From Globisporangium splendens (lineage: Eukaryota; Oomycota; Peronosporomycetes; Pythiales; Pythiaceae), in contig VFIW01000019.1 in assembly GCA_006386115.1 (NCBI GenBank), positions 186,001 through 250,000 on the forward strand: a stretch of DNA of 64,000 nt, read 5' to 3'. Shown here piece by piece: positions 9,953 to 22,600 of the stretch (the first letter of the stretch is position 1; each line of letters opens with the position of its first letter). Made by a program: the position numbers and the translations under genes. The notes beneath the pieces are model-generated. The model saw only the letters and a list, made by a program, of their open reading frames with translations. It was not told the DNA's origin and made no database searches.

Positions 9953-11944
9953 GAGATTAGCAAGAGGTATGTGCATGCTTGCTTATATATAACAACAGAT
10001 ATTAAAACGATTGAGACTGAGCAGCCAACCATGCACAATTTTGACTTGGACCATTTTCGCAAACATGCAAAATGGATCAAGTTGATCAAGTCAGCAGCAA
10101 ACCTGCCAAACAGCATACTGTGTCCCTTTGTGCGTCTCTTGTCGCTTGCGCACAGTTGCCGAAGGTGTCTAAAAGTAGCAGCGACAGTGGCGATTGTGAC
10201 TCTCGACGCAGCAAAATCCATTGGTGCAAGTGGTCGAGACTGTCCTGTTGGCATAAACAGCGGGGGTGTCATCAAAAGCGGCTCTCTTTCGTGCTTTGCC
10301 AGAGAGTCGTAAATGGCGATGAAAGACGCACAACACACGCACAAATAGGAAGTTGACTGACTCATATTTTGGGCACGAGGCACTTCCTAAATTGGGGTCT
10401 GTCCAAGTCGAGTCGGCGAAACCTGTCACACAGGTCATTTTGGTCGACCGTATACACGTGCGAAAGTGTCAAAGAGTAGCTGCAATTGGTCAGCATAAAC
10501 ACCGAGGGTGTCATCAAAAGCGGCTTTCTCAATCGTGCTTCTCAAAGTGTCGTAAGTGGTCACGAGAGCGTTGGAAGGACGCACGACACTGGGAGGTTGA
10601 TTGCGCTCATACTTTGACAGCAGTCAACTTCCTAAATGAGGGTGTTCTCAGCTAGGAGAGTCGAGGCATATCCGAAAACGAGGCTGGTTCTTCCTGACTT
10701 GAGGCGATTTTCATAGAATAGGAATCGATATCGGTGATGGAGTCAGAATAACCGACATGGTTTTCTCCCCTTGCAACCCTCCACGAGCTCACAACCATGA
10801 CGGTCCACTAGCGCACCAACATCCACCGCTGCAGTTGGTCGAGAATCTACACTTTCAGCATAAACAACGAGGATGTCATCAAAAGCGGCTTTCTGTAGTG
10901 ACTGATCTCGTTGCTTTGAATGCGTCGTAAATGATTGCGAGTTTGCATTTGCAAGGGTGCTCATTTATGGAGGATGTTGATTGCTTGCATATTTTGGGCA
11001 GAATCCACTGTTAATATTGGGATTTTGTCTGCTTCGAGACATCTCCTGCGACTTGGCGTTGCACAAAGTTCGCATATGCTGTATGATAGGTTCTGCGTGC
11101 GAGCGGCGAATTTCGAAAGAAATAGAGAGGTCGTATAGTCCAGACGCGTCACCGATGCAGCCAGGCAGGACGGAAGAACTTCACATTGAACGCGAGTGCG
11201 GCGTGCAGTTGACAAACAATACTTGACAATTCGGCCGCGCTGTTTGTGGCATTTCTACATGCGTGCTCATGCGCTGCGCTTGCTGACGTTTATCACGGCG
11301 GCAGAGCAGCCCGCAATTGTTTGCGCACATTTAGTCCAAGTGTTTGGAATCACAGGTTTCATGCACCTCAACAACTTGGGCTCAGTATGCTCGTCAGCCA
11401 GTCAGAAAATCAACAACATTCACTCTGCAAACAAAAAACCTCGGCGAATGTGAGTGAGTCCACTCCCTTTCCTCGTTACAAACCCCGTGTTCTCAGCAAA
11501 TTAGGGAGAATAAAACCTCAAGTGATGCTCAGCGCTCCCCTACCCCCATGTTGCGTTGAGTCTTTCTCTTCCCTGTAAGTTCCCCCCTCCCTCCCTCCTG
11601 CGCTTTCCCCACAGAAGCACATGGAGGTAGAGAAGAGCCGCTGCCCAGATGGCCACTCCATACAAACACCAAGTCAACACGTGTGTTCGGTTCTGCGTTT
11701 TCGCCAAGTGCACGAGCGCATGCATGTGTGTGACTCAGAGACGCGATTTACAACTCCACGGACGCCCCGCAGGCGGCATTCGTACGGCACGTCGTCTGTG
11801 TGGGAAGCTCCAATTGCGGAGAAGAGCGCGCTCCGCCACCCCTCCCTCCCTACACGCCGACGAGGCACGTCTTGACAACTCTCTGCATTTACCAAGCGGC
11901 CTCTCCAAACAAGAGACTGCAAGCGAACCCCCACACAGTTGCTG
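9953..11944. other. Intergenic spacer with decayed minus-strand coding-like repeats
   Basis: No intact gene. Between about 10222 and 11040 lie three diverged copies of one unit, described separately. The remainder has no recognisable gene. The last few hundred bases, with pyrimidine-rich runs at 11540-11610, probably carry the promoter of the C2-domain gene. Confidence 0.55.
10222..11040 (-). repeat. Three degenerate tandem copies of a coding-like unit
   Basis: Three copies share GTCATCAAAAGCGGCT on the plus strand (near 10268, 10509 and 10874), preceded by GCATAAACA and followed by a GTCGTAA block and a CATATTTTG-like block. Read on the minus strand, they encode related peptides around KAAFDDTLGVYADQ (copy 2), RAAFDDTPAVYA (copy 1) and KAAFDDILVVYAE (copy 3), with TTYDTL / IYDSL / IYDAF upstream. 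Copy 2 (about 10450-10625) keeps roughly 60 open codons; copies 1 and 3 need frame changes. This suggests remnants of a tandemly duplicated minus-strand gene or a repeat-containing protein. The family was not recognised. Confidence 0.6.
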
Positions 11945-13589
11945 ATGGAGCCCCGCAAGTCGCGGTATCGGCTGCTGCTGCGCGTGTATGCGGCCGAGAA
12001 CCTGCGCAGCGTATCGAGCCACGGCACGTACTGCAAGATCTACGTCGGCAACGCCGACATGGCCGTGTCGCGCAAGGGCCGCCAGTCGTTCAAAAAATTC
12101 CTCCAGCAATCCCAGGCAAACGGCAACAACAACACCAGCAATTCTTCAGCAAACGCAACCACAGGCGGAAGTGTCAACACGACGCGCATGCGCGAATTTA
12201 AAACCAAGGTGCAGAAATTTTCTCGCGCGAACCCCGTCTGGAACGAAAAGTTCGAGGTTCCAGTGGTGGACGCGCACGACGACCTCATCAGTCTGCGCGT
12301 CAAGAGCGCGCGCCTGATGTCGTCGCCCGCCGTGGGTGCGTGCTGTGTGCCGCTGCACGACGTGCCCGAGGAGGAGACTGTGGACCGCTGGGTGCGCCTG
12401 CAGGACGGCAAGAAGGATGCTGGCCGCGTGCGCATCCAGATCCGGCTCGTGCGCCTCGATGGCGCAACTCAACCGCAACAACAGCCAACAGAACCGAAAA
12501 CGACAGAGAATAACGGCGCTACCGTCGGTAGTAGCCGCCGCACGTCGTCGTCCAGGTCCACGTCCTCGAATCCTTCCTCCAGCAGCTCCAGCGCAGATTT
12601 GAGCCAGCGCAGCCATCCGACCCACGAGCGCAGCCTCGCAGCCACGGATCCGACCGTTTACAGCAGCCAGAGCGCCTCCAGTCGCCCGTCCACTCGGCCG
12701 CAAACGGACACGGAGCACTCCCAGTCCAGCAGCTCATCGTCGTACTCGGTCAGCGGAGCGCCGTACCCCAATGGGTCCACCACCAGTTTTATGAGCTTTA
12801 ACAGCGAAGACTACGCAGATGACGATGCAGACAGCTACGATGGAGATGCGCTGTATGATTCGCGCCGTGGAGGCGACCAGAACTCGTCGCTGTTGTCATC
12901 GTTCCGGTCGCTGGACCGCGGCACGCTGCTGAGCGAGATCGGCACGCCGCGCACCCACGGTTCGTTTGTCGGCAGTCTGCATCAGTACAACCGCAACTCA
13001 ATCGCGACGTCCACACCGAGCCGCACGACCATGGTCATGAGTGAACTCGGTACGTTTCACTGCCATGGTTGTAGATCCATTAGTCCCATTTGGCTCAGTT
13101 CTCACTCAACTCTGTGCTTTTTTACCTTGTTGTATTATAGAAATCGCAGCGCTGAGTCAGCAGTTCACGAGCGACGGTCCCGATGGGCGTCACTCGGGCG
13201 AGACCGAGGACACAGACAGCGAAGAGGTCGATGACGACGAGTTCGACGTCGACGGTGTCAGCGACGGCCCGCGGATCCCGTGGAACTCGACGATCACGCG
13301 GCTGCTGGCGCGAAAGAGCATGAACGTGCTGATCGACGAAGAGGAAGACGACGACGACATTGGCCTCAGTACCGTCAGTGGCAGTGCTCCAGTCGAGCGC
13401 GACAGCGTGCCGATCCTGGACTTCCCAGAGCCTCACGACATTGATGAGATCGACTGCGCATGGGACGACGAGGACGACGATGACGACGACAGCAGCAGCA
13501 ACAACGACAGCAGAAGAAGCAACGGGTCTTCGCTGTACATGTGGGACGTGTCGAGCGACCGCGCGAGCAGCGACTCGTTGTCGTGGTGA
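11945..13589 (+). CDS. C2-domain protein with Ser-rich, acidic C-terminus
   Basis: Two exons, 11945-13049 and 13141-13589. The 91-bp intron starts GTACGT and ends TTATAG, and joins in phase to give 517 residues. Residues ~6-165 form a C2 beta-sandwich (YRLLLRVYAAENL, TYCKIYV, NPVWNEKFEVPVV, VDRWVRLQDG, RVRIQIRLV), interrupted by an Asn/Gln-rich insert of about 40 residues after the second strand. C2 domains dock on phospholipid membranes. The loop-1 position that usually carries SDPYV reads SHGTYCKIYV, and the loop-3 D-x-D is not obvious, so calcium binding is probably weak or lost (inference). The remainder is low-complexity serine, followed by a strongly acidic C-terminal part with runs of Asp, probably disordered. 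The start is the first ATG of the frame that keeps the first C2 strand. Confidence 0.8.
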
Positions 13590-14206
13590 TCGTGACAGCC
13601 CCCAAGAAGGAAAAACGCCATTAATTATTATGAGTCTCGTTTGCTGTGCACACGTCCACAGCTTTACTCCACAGCTCGCGCCAGGTACCCCGGACGTCGT
13701 CGTCTTCTAGAGAACAACAATGTGTGCTCGCGTGCTGTATTTGTGTCTGTGTGGTGTGCTTTTGTGTGCAGTTCGGAGAGCTCTCTGCTATTATAATATG
13801 AAAAAGACCCGCCTCCATCCATCCATTCCATCTATCCGTGCATGCGAACGACTGGCTGCCAGTGTGTGTATGTGATTGTGTGCTTTGCGTTGTTAAAACT
13901 TGCTTTCCACAGGCTGTAGAGGACATCCGTGGACGCTTTTGCAAGGCAAACTGGAAGCCATTCGATCTAGTTAAGTGAGCTCTTCGTGTTCCAGGTGAGC
14001 CCTTCGACAGTGCGAGTCTCAATGTGGCGCCAGGAATGTAGCCATGTCCACGAATCAATGTGTGGCTCTTGAGAAAGAAGAAAAAAGAAGAAGAACAACA
14101 CCAAAAGGATCGGGATCTTTGGGGCTACGTAGACAATAAAGAGACGCAGGGATTTCCACTTTTCCGGGTCACTCTTGATCATCAATCAATTCGGCTCCAA
14201 GAGGAT
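13590..14206. other. Intergenic region
   Basis: No gene seen. It holds TG-rich simple sequence at 13730-13770, an A/G-rich run at 14068-14100, and one copy of the recurring motif TGTAGCCATG (14037-14046). Confidence 0.5.
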
Positions 14207-14910
14207 ATGCCGAAGGATCCGGACGCAGCAGCAACGCGCATCCAGGCGCGGTATCGAGGCAATAAAGTCCGAACTCAGCGCCAGAAGGCAATCGCGGGCA
14301 TCACGCGCCTCCAAACCCAGCAGCGCGGCCGCTATTCGAGACGAGCGTACGCCCAGCTTCTCGCATTCGCCAAAGAGCAGGTAAATGTCCAAAGTGCATG
14401 CGATTGTGGTCCTAAGGCTCAGTATTGACGTGTGGCTTGCTGTTGTTGCGCTATCATCAGGAAGCGTTCTTACATGACGCCAAGCGTCGCCAGCTCCGGA
14501 TCTGGCGCCATGAGCAGGAACTCTATTTTCTGCAGCACACAGCAGCTGATCAATTGGAGACTTTCCGCGTGTTCCAACGCAAGCGTAGCGCGTGTGTGAT
14601 TCAGCGAGCATGGCGTGCCACGAATCCAAGTGGCACTGCTTCTTCACGGACGCGTCGTGCGAAGAGCGAGTCTCTAGCAGATCGGATCTTGGCGTTTGAT
14701 CCGTTCTACGTAGGCGGGTATGATGCCAAAGGCAACGGCAACACACCGCGAGATAATGCATTACGTGAGCAGCTACGAATGCAGGCAACTGCTGACCACC
14801 GTGTGAGCACGTTGATGGGACCACTTCCATCATCTCGACCAAGCGGGTCTTCTCGTTTAGCTGATCCAACAGCGTTTGCTAATCGCCGGAAAAACTTGCA
14901 GGACAGGTAA
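14207..14910 (+). CDS. Small IQ-motif (calmodulin-binding-type) protein
   Basis: Exons 14207-14380 and 14461-14910 are joined across an 80-bp intron (GTAAAT...ATCAG) in phase 0, giving 207 residues if translation stops at TAA 14908. IQ-type helices are visible at residues ~10-28 (AATRIQARYRGNKVRTQRQK), ~32-50 (ITRLQTQQRGRYSRRAY) and ~100 (ACVIQRAWRATNP). Such motifs bind calmodulin or EF-hand light chains. The final codons run into AG|GTAAAA at 14905-14912, which could equally be a splice donor. If so, this would be the 5' part of the neighbouring IQ/B-box gene, but the only phase-compatible acceptor I found nearby is a weak CCAAG ending at 15069. One long gene or two adjacent genes remain possible. 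Confidence 0.55.
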
Positions 14911-14983
14911 AAAGGGCATGCATTTACAATGTCTTGCAACGCTTAGAGCAAAGCAGCTAACAGATTGAAATGTCGTTTGTGTC

Positions 14984-17659
14984 GTGGCGACAACACAGAA
15001 TCAAACAGATCATGCACACACAAAACAGCAGCAGCATGCACCCCCTGCTACAATGACAGCACCGCCAAGAATGACTTCATCTTCGTCAGAAAAGCACACG
15101 CGCCGTCGCGAATTGTACGAGCGTCTCGTGCAAATGCGTTTGGGTGTATCTCGTCTCGTCCATGAGTTCGAGAAAACATCGCGGGCGACGTGCACAGTGC
15201 GAGAGCTGCGGGCAGCGGAGCTCGTTGCGAGTTGTGCGAATCGGCTGGCGGAACTGCAGCATTCGCACGACGACGAAAGCGATCCGTTGAGGCGGCCGTC
15301 GACGTCTCTCGACACGGTGATGGCGCTGATTCCGTCCGAGCGACTTGAGGCGCAAAAGCTGGCGTCTCAAGCAGCCACACGCGATTGGGATGACCAGCAC
15401 AAAGCAGAAGTGTGGCGTCATCATCGCGACGTTGTGCACGCCGTGATGAGCAAGACAAAGTGGTGGCAAACGACGATCGCAGGCAGCGAGCGCGATATTC
15501 GCGACGTGACGGCAAGAAGCCCCTGAGATCACGAGCGGAAAGTGTGGATGTGGCCACGAAACGCACAGGACCATCATGATCAGCCTCCTTCTCATGATGA
15601 AGCCGAGGATGCCAGCGATCCACTGAGCATCTTTACATTCCAATACCGACAGCAGCATCATGGAAATGATGTCATTACGCCCGTAAACAATGCCACCGCG
15701 TCCGAGTGGTGGCGAGCCCACTGCATGCATCGCCATTTGCCAGTAGGCGGCAATAGCAATAATGACGAGGAAGAGGACTATCGTGCACGGTATTCGCCCA
15801 AAGCGCTCGCCAACCCGGTGTTCTATCGCGTGTGTCAGCAAACGCAGTAGCAGAATCGTACCCACGAGCAAGCACGTATGATCGAAGCCATGTCTGCGAG
15901 ACTCGAGAACCAGGTGAGCCAGCGCGTGGGTGAGGTCGAAATGCAGATTGAGGTCAACACGAGGCTGCAGATGGAGATTGAAGCTCGGCGACAGCACGTC
16001 AAGCAGCGGCGGTCGAAGGAGGAGCGTGCAGCTGTCACAATCCAACGAACGTACCGAGGCGCGCAGGGCCGAATTCGAGCCAAGGAGATCCGCGCGGAGT
16101 ACTTTATCATGGTTCGTGGCCGTGCGATTCGCAAAGGCAAGTGCGAAGAATGCGGCGAGGCACAGGCCGTGCTGGAGTGCAAAGAATGCGAAGAGAGTCT
16201 GCATTTTTGCCCTCTATGCTGGGTGCAAGTGCACCCGACACGACGACGCAAGATGCACGTCGCGATCCCCATGGCCGTTGCGGTGCCACAAACAGCAAAG
16301 CCAGTACCTATTAGTAAACCAGAGCTGTTGTCTTCCAGTAGTGCTACTGGCAGTAGTCGAGTACATCCAGCAGATGCAAGGCAGACGGTAGATTCGACAC
16401 GAGGAAGCTCTGACAGTGGAGTCAAAGCAAAGGATGCAACGGCAGCTGCCGCCACGAGGTTGAGCCAAAAGCCCATCGCCGCGAGTCAAAGACGTACTAT
16501 GAAGTCTGCTTTGGACATGAAGAAAGAGCGAAATGCTGGGATTGCTGTCGACTCAGCACAGGGTGAGCTGAGTTTTGGTGAAGAAAGCAGCGCTGGTGAT
16601 TGTGCAGCGCTACCATCGGCTGGGGATGAAGATGTTGGGGACCGTGAGCCAAGCGCGTCGCTTTTGATCGAAGTACCCGCATCCGTTCTTGATAGCAAGC
16701 GCGAAGCCGCGGCTACCTCCAAAACAGAAGTCGACGCTGGGTGTGAACACAACCGTGCCAACTGTGGCTGAGAGCGCTTTAAAGGATGGGTCTGTTGCTT
16801 CTGCAGTTGTGGTGGACGCTTCGTCACCACTAGAGCAGACAAGCGACAATGCTGTGAGGGAGAAGAAGGACGATGCGCTTCCGTTAACAGCAGCAGAGCA
16901 AGTTGCAATGGGTTCCAGTGTCGACGCCCAGGAATCCGATGTCGCCAAGAAGCCGCCAGTAAAAGCTTCTGCTCCTGCTCGTTTGGGAGTGAAGCAGCGA
17001 CTTCTATCAGCAAGTGGACCCACCAAGAAAAATGACGACGCAGAATCAAAGAAAGCTGTAGAAACCGTTGCTGTTGATGGAGCTCAAGCAAGTGAGGATG
17101 GCGTTGGTGTTACATCTGGAGAAGAACCACTCGTCGCCCACAATAATACAAAGCCTGCGAAAGCACCTGCAGCTCCTCGTTTGAGTCTGAAGCAGCGAAT
17201 GGGAAGCAAGTCGTCAGCGCAGGCAAACGTAGCTAGTGAACCAGTAGATCCAGCCCCCACGATGGATACTTCGATCCCAGTGACTCCGGCGGATACGCAC
17301 AGCTCGGAGCAAATGCAAGGAATCGGTGCTGACGAATCGAAACCACCACATGTGTCCTCAAAGGAAGCCATCAGCGCCGCCGACACTCTGTCTCGAACTC
17401 GCGAAGAAGGACGGAACATCAAACCAGGATTACCAGACCGACCCTTGCCCACGCTGCAGAAAATGTCGGAAGCGTTGCTCCTCCTGAAGGCTTGACTGCC
17501 ATATCGGATCATGACGATAAAGGAGACGGAGACAAAGCACCTGCCACTGCTCAACCTTCAGCTTCTCCCACTGGCGTAGAAGCAACGACTGCAGCGTCGG
17601 CAGAGCAGCCATCGCTTCAACCGACCAACTTGGAGCGTCAACTCGAGTCGACGCAGTGA
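14984..17659 (+). CDS. IQ-motif and B-box zinc-finger protein, gene model interrupted
   Basis: A likely ATG is 15053. One reading frame codes from about 14984 to 16771, with in-frame stops TGA 15524-15526 and TAG 15848-15850. It holds a coiled coil (around 15890-16010), an IQ motif (VTIQRTYRGAQGRIR) and a B-box-type zinc finger (CEECGEAQAVLECKECEESLHFC with later C/H ligands). The downstream Ala/Pro/Lys-rich part, with repeats such as PARLGVKQRL and PRLSLKQRM, is in another frame (about 16728-17495). The last 60 codons, ending at TGA 17657, are in a third. Introns could explain some breaks: 15830-15913 (84 nt, GTGTGT...CCAG) removes the TAG, 16673-16727 (55 nt, GTACCC...ACAG) repairs the next shift, and 15506-15568 would remove the TGA but has a poor donor. 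The shift near 17.4-17.5 kb stays unresolved. It is a decaying gene, a poorly read sequence, or a many-exon gene. Confidence 0.5.
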
Positions 17660-17954
17660 ATCATCATCACCGCCAATACCGGGAGAATTGTCGCTTTTGG
17701 AGAAAATTACATACCAAACAGCAACCCGTGAAGTTTGCGTTCGACTAAAGTGAGTCCAGAATACGAGTCTCGAGCGTCAATGCCAAGGATCGTATTGGCT
17801 CCTGAAGCCTCATTTTTCTGTATAGCGGCTCACATTGACGTATGTGCAGCAAGTGTGGCCTCTGTCGTCTTGCGGTATGTTCTATAATAGCATACCAAAC
17901 TGTTGTAGCAAAGCTGGAAATACCGTGGTGAGTGCAGTGAGCGAAAGTGAAAAT

Positions 17955-19328
17955 ATGGGGCACTCGTGGTCGTCCCACGCGCCAAAGCTGCACGATGGCG
18001 GAGCGCGCATCGAGATCACGGAGTACGACGCACTCACCGTGTGTGAGGACGGCGATTTGCTGCTGGTACGCGAACAAGGCGCACATGCCGCGTTGCGCGT
18101 CATGCTCGATGCCTATGCCGCGCGTGACATTGCACACATGCAGCACGGCCAGTTCCCCACGCAGCGCATCACAAAGTTACCAGGTACGCGAATCTGTCAC
18201 TTTTGAAAATATGGAGATAAGAGTGGCCGCTGTGTCTGCCCAAGATGGACCCTGTCTTATTGTATTTAGCTGCTGTGTTTGTGCGCTTGATTCTTTGCAT
18301 GCCCAACTGCTCCATCTGTCGTTCAAGTGTGGACGAGGTACGCCAGTCAGTATAATACATCATTTTCAGCCTGCAAGCCATCTCTGGTCTCATTTTGCTC
18401 TTCCTGTGGTTGTTTTGCTGTGTTTGTCTTCATTGAAAAGCTGTGCGTTGTTGCTTCGACAGCACGGCCGTCTGCTCGTCCTCGAGATCACGATCGACGG
18501 CCTCGTGCTGGTTCCATCCAGTGACAAAATCGCGAACCGACTCACGCACCGAGATCGGGTAAAGCTGCTTTGTTTCCATTGCATATCAGTTGCTGCGCTG
18601 TGTCAAGAGTGTAAGTGTAATTGCGCCTGTGTATGTGTGACTTGCCTGCCAAGTTCGCCATTCGCCGTCTGAAAAATCACTGCGCGAGTGACTTTTTCCG
18701 CACCTTGGTCGCTGAGATCACGGCTCTGGGACCGTCATTCGAGTGGCGATCTTTCGGCAAGCGTGACCTACCGATGGCGCTTGCGCATGATCATTCGGCT
18801 GCAACAGCTCAGCTGCCACTGTGTGTCACAGCGCTGATGAAGCGGGCGCTGTCACTTCTCCAGGAAAGCATCGCGCTCGTTAACACCGCGGCCTCCAGCG
18901 ACTCCTATCACCACATTGAGGGCAGCAAGGGATTCTCCAAGACGACCAATTCTCAAACAAGCCATGCAATCAAACAGCAATCCGGTCACAACGACTCACC
19001 AACACCAGTGAAAGCAGACGCAAAGCCACCTGGAAGCATTGATAACGTGGCTCGTCTTGCTACCATTGATGGAGGAAACGCGCATGTGCAAGGATATGAC
19101 CAGCATGAAACTCTGAGTGCGTGCTTTGTCGTGGCGGCGTACGAGCATGCTGGCATCATGGCGCCAATCCAATGGACGTCAGCAGAGCGTCGCCCAATTA
19201 GTCCAGGATGCTTCTGGACAGGAGCAGCCATCAACAACAGCAGCAGCAACTCTGGCGATACTCCTGCGTCCGAATGCACGGAGCTCCTCCCAAAGGATAC
19301 GCTTGGACACGAGATGTACCTATCGTAG
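17955..19328 (+). CDS. Protein of unknown function, four exons
   Basis: The proposed exons 17955-18183, 18270-18337, 18463-18558 and 18654-19328 use donors GTACGC, GTACGC and GTAAAG and acceptors TTTAG, GACAG and CCAAG. Phases agree throughout and give 355 residues. The short second exon was placed because it alone satisfies both neighbouring phases (phase 1 in, phase 0 out) between good splice sites. Visible features are an N-terminal EITEYDALTVCEDGDLLLV segment, a hydrophobic segment with four Cys from exon 2, a beta-like RLLVLEITIDGLVLVPSS block, then a helical region (RRLKNHCASDFFRTLVAEI) and a Ser/Asn/Gln-rich tail. I do not recognise the family. The last acceptor (AAG) is the weakest part of the model. 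Confidence 0.5.
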
Positions 19329-19618
19329 AGATGGACACTTCGTCGTCCACATCAGGTAGACATATCACAAAATGGACATGTAGATGGGGAAACCAATGAC
19401 AAGACGAAAAGTGAACCAATCACTCCACTTGTTGTTTTTCGTTCCTACTACCTATCTACCTAATACCCTACGCATCCTACCTATCACTCTATCCTTGTTT
19501 TTCGTCCTTTCTCCATTCGCTTTCATGCTCTGGTACACACGACACATTCTCCAACCACAACACAACCACACATGAGCATTCCAGCACTCACTGTTTTCCT
19601 GCTTCAAAACAAGCACGT
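19329..19618. other. Convergent 3' intergenic spacer
   Basis: Short spacer between two converging genes. It contains CTACCTAT-type low-complexity sequence at about 19447-19490. No terminator or polyadenylation motif stands out. Confidence 0.5.
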
Positions 19619-22600
19619 CTAACTTGCAACGTCCTTGGGATCCTCGGGGTTCGCAGCAACCGGTTCTGCCGCTGCTGTCACGACCTTTTGGTCGGGCTGA
19701 GCAGGCTGCGCTGGTTGTGTTGCTGCTGTTGGCTGTTGTTGTTGCTGCTGCTGCTTTAACCGTTCCATTTGTTCCTGTCGCTGTTGCATCTGCTGCATGA
19801 AGTGGCGCCGAATATCAGCACAGCGCGGCACTTTACACACAGCATAATCCTTTTCGCACTGGCGCGCATGCGCAGACAGCAACCCAACGATTCGCTTGCA
19901 TAGCACACATGGACCGGCAAGTCGCTGCTCGCACATCGCGCCATGTTTCAGCATGGAACGCATGCGATGACAGTTGAAAAACGTGCAGTCCGCCACCGTG
20001 CAACTGCTTGCGTGCTCCAATTGGAGAAGCAGCTGTGGGTCAATGTTGTGAATCCGTCGCTGCTTCTTGCTCGGATCTTCATCGGCAGCAGAAGAGGTAG
20101 TGGCACCTGATTCCTGCGACGTTGGCGTAGCGGAAGCAGACGCAACATCTCCACTTGTTGCAGTTGCCGAGGCAGAAGCTGGAGCCGCTGCTGCCGAGGA
20201 TGGGGCTGTGCCATCAGCTGGAGCTTGTATTGCCACAGGAGAGACTCCATCTCCACTGAACGCTGTCGATGGTGCAGCTACCGTTGAATCCACACTCGCA
20301 GCATTCGCTGCACCCACAGCGTCTCCTCCAGTCGCTGCGTTCACTGGAGACGATGTCTGGTTCAACTTTCGCTTTCGACTTGGTCCCGTCGTCATCTTGG
20401 CGTTCTTGACTGAATTAGTCTTATCTAACTTTGCTCGCTTTAACTCCGAGCTTCCAACCTCACGCTTGATCGGCCGACCAGGACCAGATGCTGTCGCTCC
20501 GCTAGCCTGCGCAGCGAGAAGAGCGCCTTTGCCAGCTCCAATAGCACCAGCAGCAGGCACATTAGTCTCAGGTTGCTCGCCAGGTTTTGGAATCGGGACA
20601 ACTTTGAACAAATGCAGCTGGTGTTCGTGTTTTGTCTTGGCATTGCACTCGTCGCACAAATTAAACACAGGACAGATGGAGCAATTCCATCGATTCCCGC
20701 TCGTCAGTGCGATTTTGCAGCCCGAACAGCTAAATGTGAACCCCGTTGTGCCTTGGTTGAACAAATGGTAGAGGACCATCATGGACGAATGCTTGGCACG
20801 ACGGATCTGGTCGAATTGACAGTGATTGTTCTGGCAATACATCAAAAACGCTTCCCGCGTATCAAAAATCTCGCATGGCATGATGACATCATCTAAATCG
20901 TCATCTGAAACGCGAGCCTTGGTGACAGCCTTATCTTTCGCCTTCACGACTGCTTCGGCAGCCGGTGCGGCGGGCTTTGGTTCTGAAGTTGCTGCATTTC
21001 TCGCAGCATCAGAATCTCCCTCAGTCTTCATAATCACGTCGCCGCCATCGTCTTTTGCATCGCTGCTAGTTTTCTCCTTTTCACCCTCCTCGGTTTTCAC
21101 CTTCGTCTTGTCCTCATTTGGATCAACAAAACCCAACGAAACAGTGTACTTGATCTCTTGAAGGTCCAAGTCAGCTAGCTCCGAGGCTGCTGCTTTTTCA
21201 TTCATAGGGAGAATCCTTGCACTCAGCTCTTCGGCACGCTTGGCTCCATTTGACGCAAGCTCGACGCGGTGGAGTAACTGGGTCTTGGTCGCGTTGTAGC
21301 ACGTAGAGCAATAGTAGTGGTGGTAATGACGAGGTGGCGAGTTGCGTGAGCTGGACGAGGATGCTCTCGTCTTTTTCACCGCCTCCAAAAGCTCAGCCAC
21401 GGAATTTGATGGTGGAAGCGTTTTCAGCTCCCAATATCCAACCTTGGCGATTGGAACGGAGCATTTATGGCACTTCGGATAGAGATCTACGACAAAAAAG
21501 TCGTCCTTTTGCGGTTCCAAAATCCCCTTGAGCTTTTGCATCAACGGATCGCTATTGACAACGTTCTTTGAGCTTCCAAGCGGACGGCCAAGCGGACCAC
21601 CTTTCTTTGATCGCGTTTTGGTCGTACTGCTTCTAGTTGAAGACGCTGGGGCGTCGACACTTGACGTCGTTGACTTTTTGCTTCGCTTCTTTTTGCTCTT
21701 GGAATGCTTGCCAGCTTTCTTGGAAGTCTTTCCTGTGGGTGCTGCAGACGGCTCGTCCGCAGTTTCATTTTCACCCACCGTGCCAGCTTCGCTCGGACTC
21801 AGCGAACCAGGTGTTGGAGCATTCGAGTCACCGTGGTCATTTGAGTTTTCCGCCTGATCCTCAGCATTTGTAGAACCAGACGACTTCTCGCCGCTTCGAC
21901 CTCCAGACGTCTTCTCCTCAATCTGCTTGATCAGATCCTCGGCAAGACGCGGCCAATAATCACCCTCAAAGTATGGCAACTCGTGAGCTGCTTTCTTCTT
22001 CATGTAATACTCCGCGTACAAATTGGAAATATTGCACACAAGGCCATCCTTCTTCGCCTGTTGCAGCAATTTTTGATACCACTGACGCAGCCGTGCCGAT
22101 TTCGGGATTTTCTGGTTTTCAGGCTTGCAAAAGAAGATGTAATCGTCGCCTTTCAAAGGAGGACACGACCAAATGTGTGCAGTATGAAATCCACGATTCT
22201 TGCAGTCTTCTAGGAATCCCAGCATCACTTGTTGATGCATGAGCGTGCGAAGCTTCTTCGGCTGAAAATAGTTGACTGAATCCAAGTACGATACATACAC
22301 ACGCCCAGCATTTGGTTCGAGTGAATCAGGACCGTACTCTTGGACATACAACGTGAAGATAAGCACATCTACACCATCAAGCTCCTGGAAAACGCAGATG
22401 CATCGCGAACGATATGTCAGCTGAAGAGACTGTGCCGATGCTGTTGACCCTGCTGCATTTCCACTGCGTTTCTTCGTTGCGCTGTCTGTCGAGGACGTGC
22501 GTTGTCGTTTCAGGGATTTCGTTTGCCCAGTTCCTCCCGCATTGGCTCCACTCGCACCCTTGGCTTCACTTTTCTTGGGTTTTCCATAATGAGCAGCAAG

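Noticed and set aside
15829..15853. Very short (about 24-nt) intron to remove the TAG at 15848
   Set aside because: Too short to be spliced; the 84-nt alternative 15830-15913 is more plausible.
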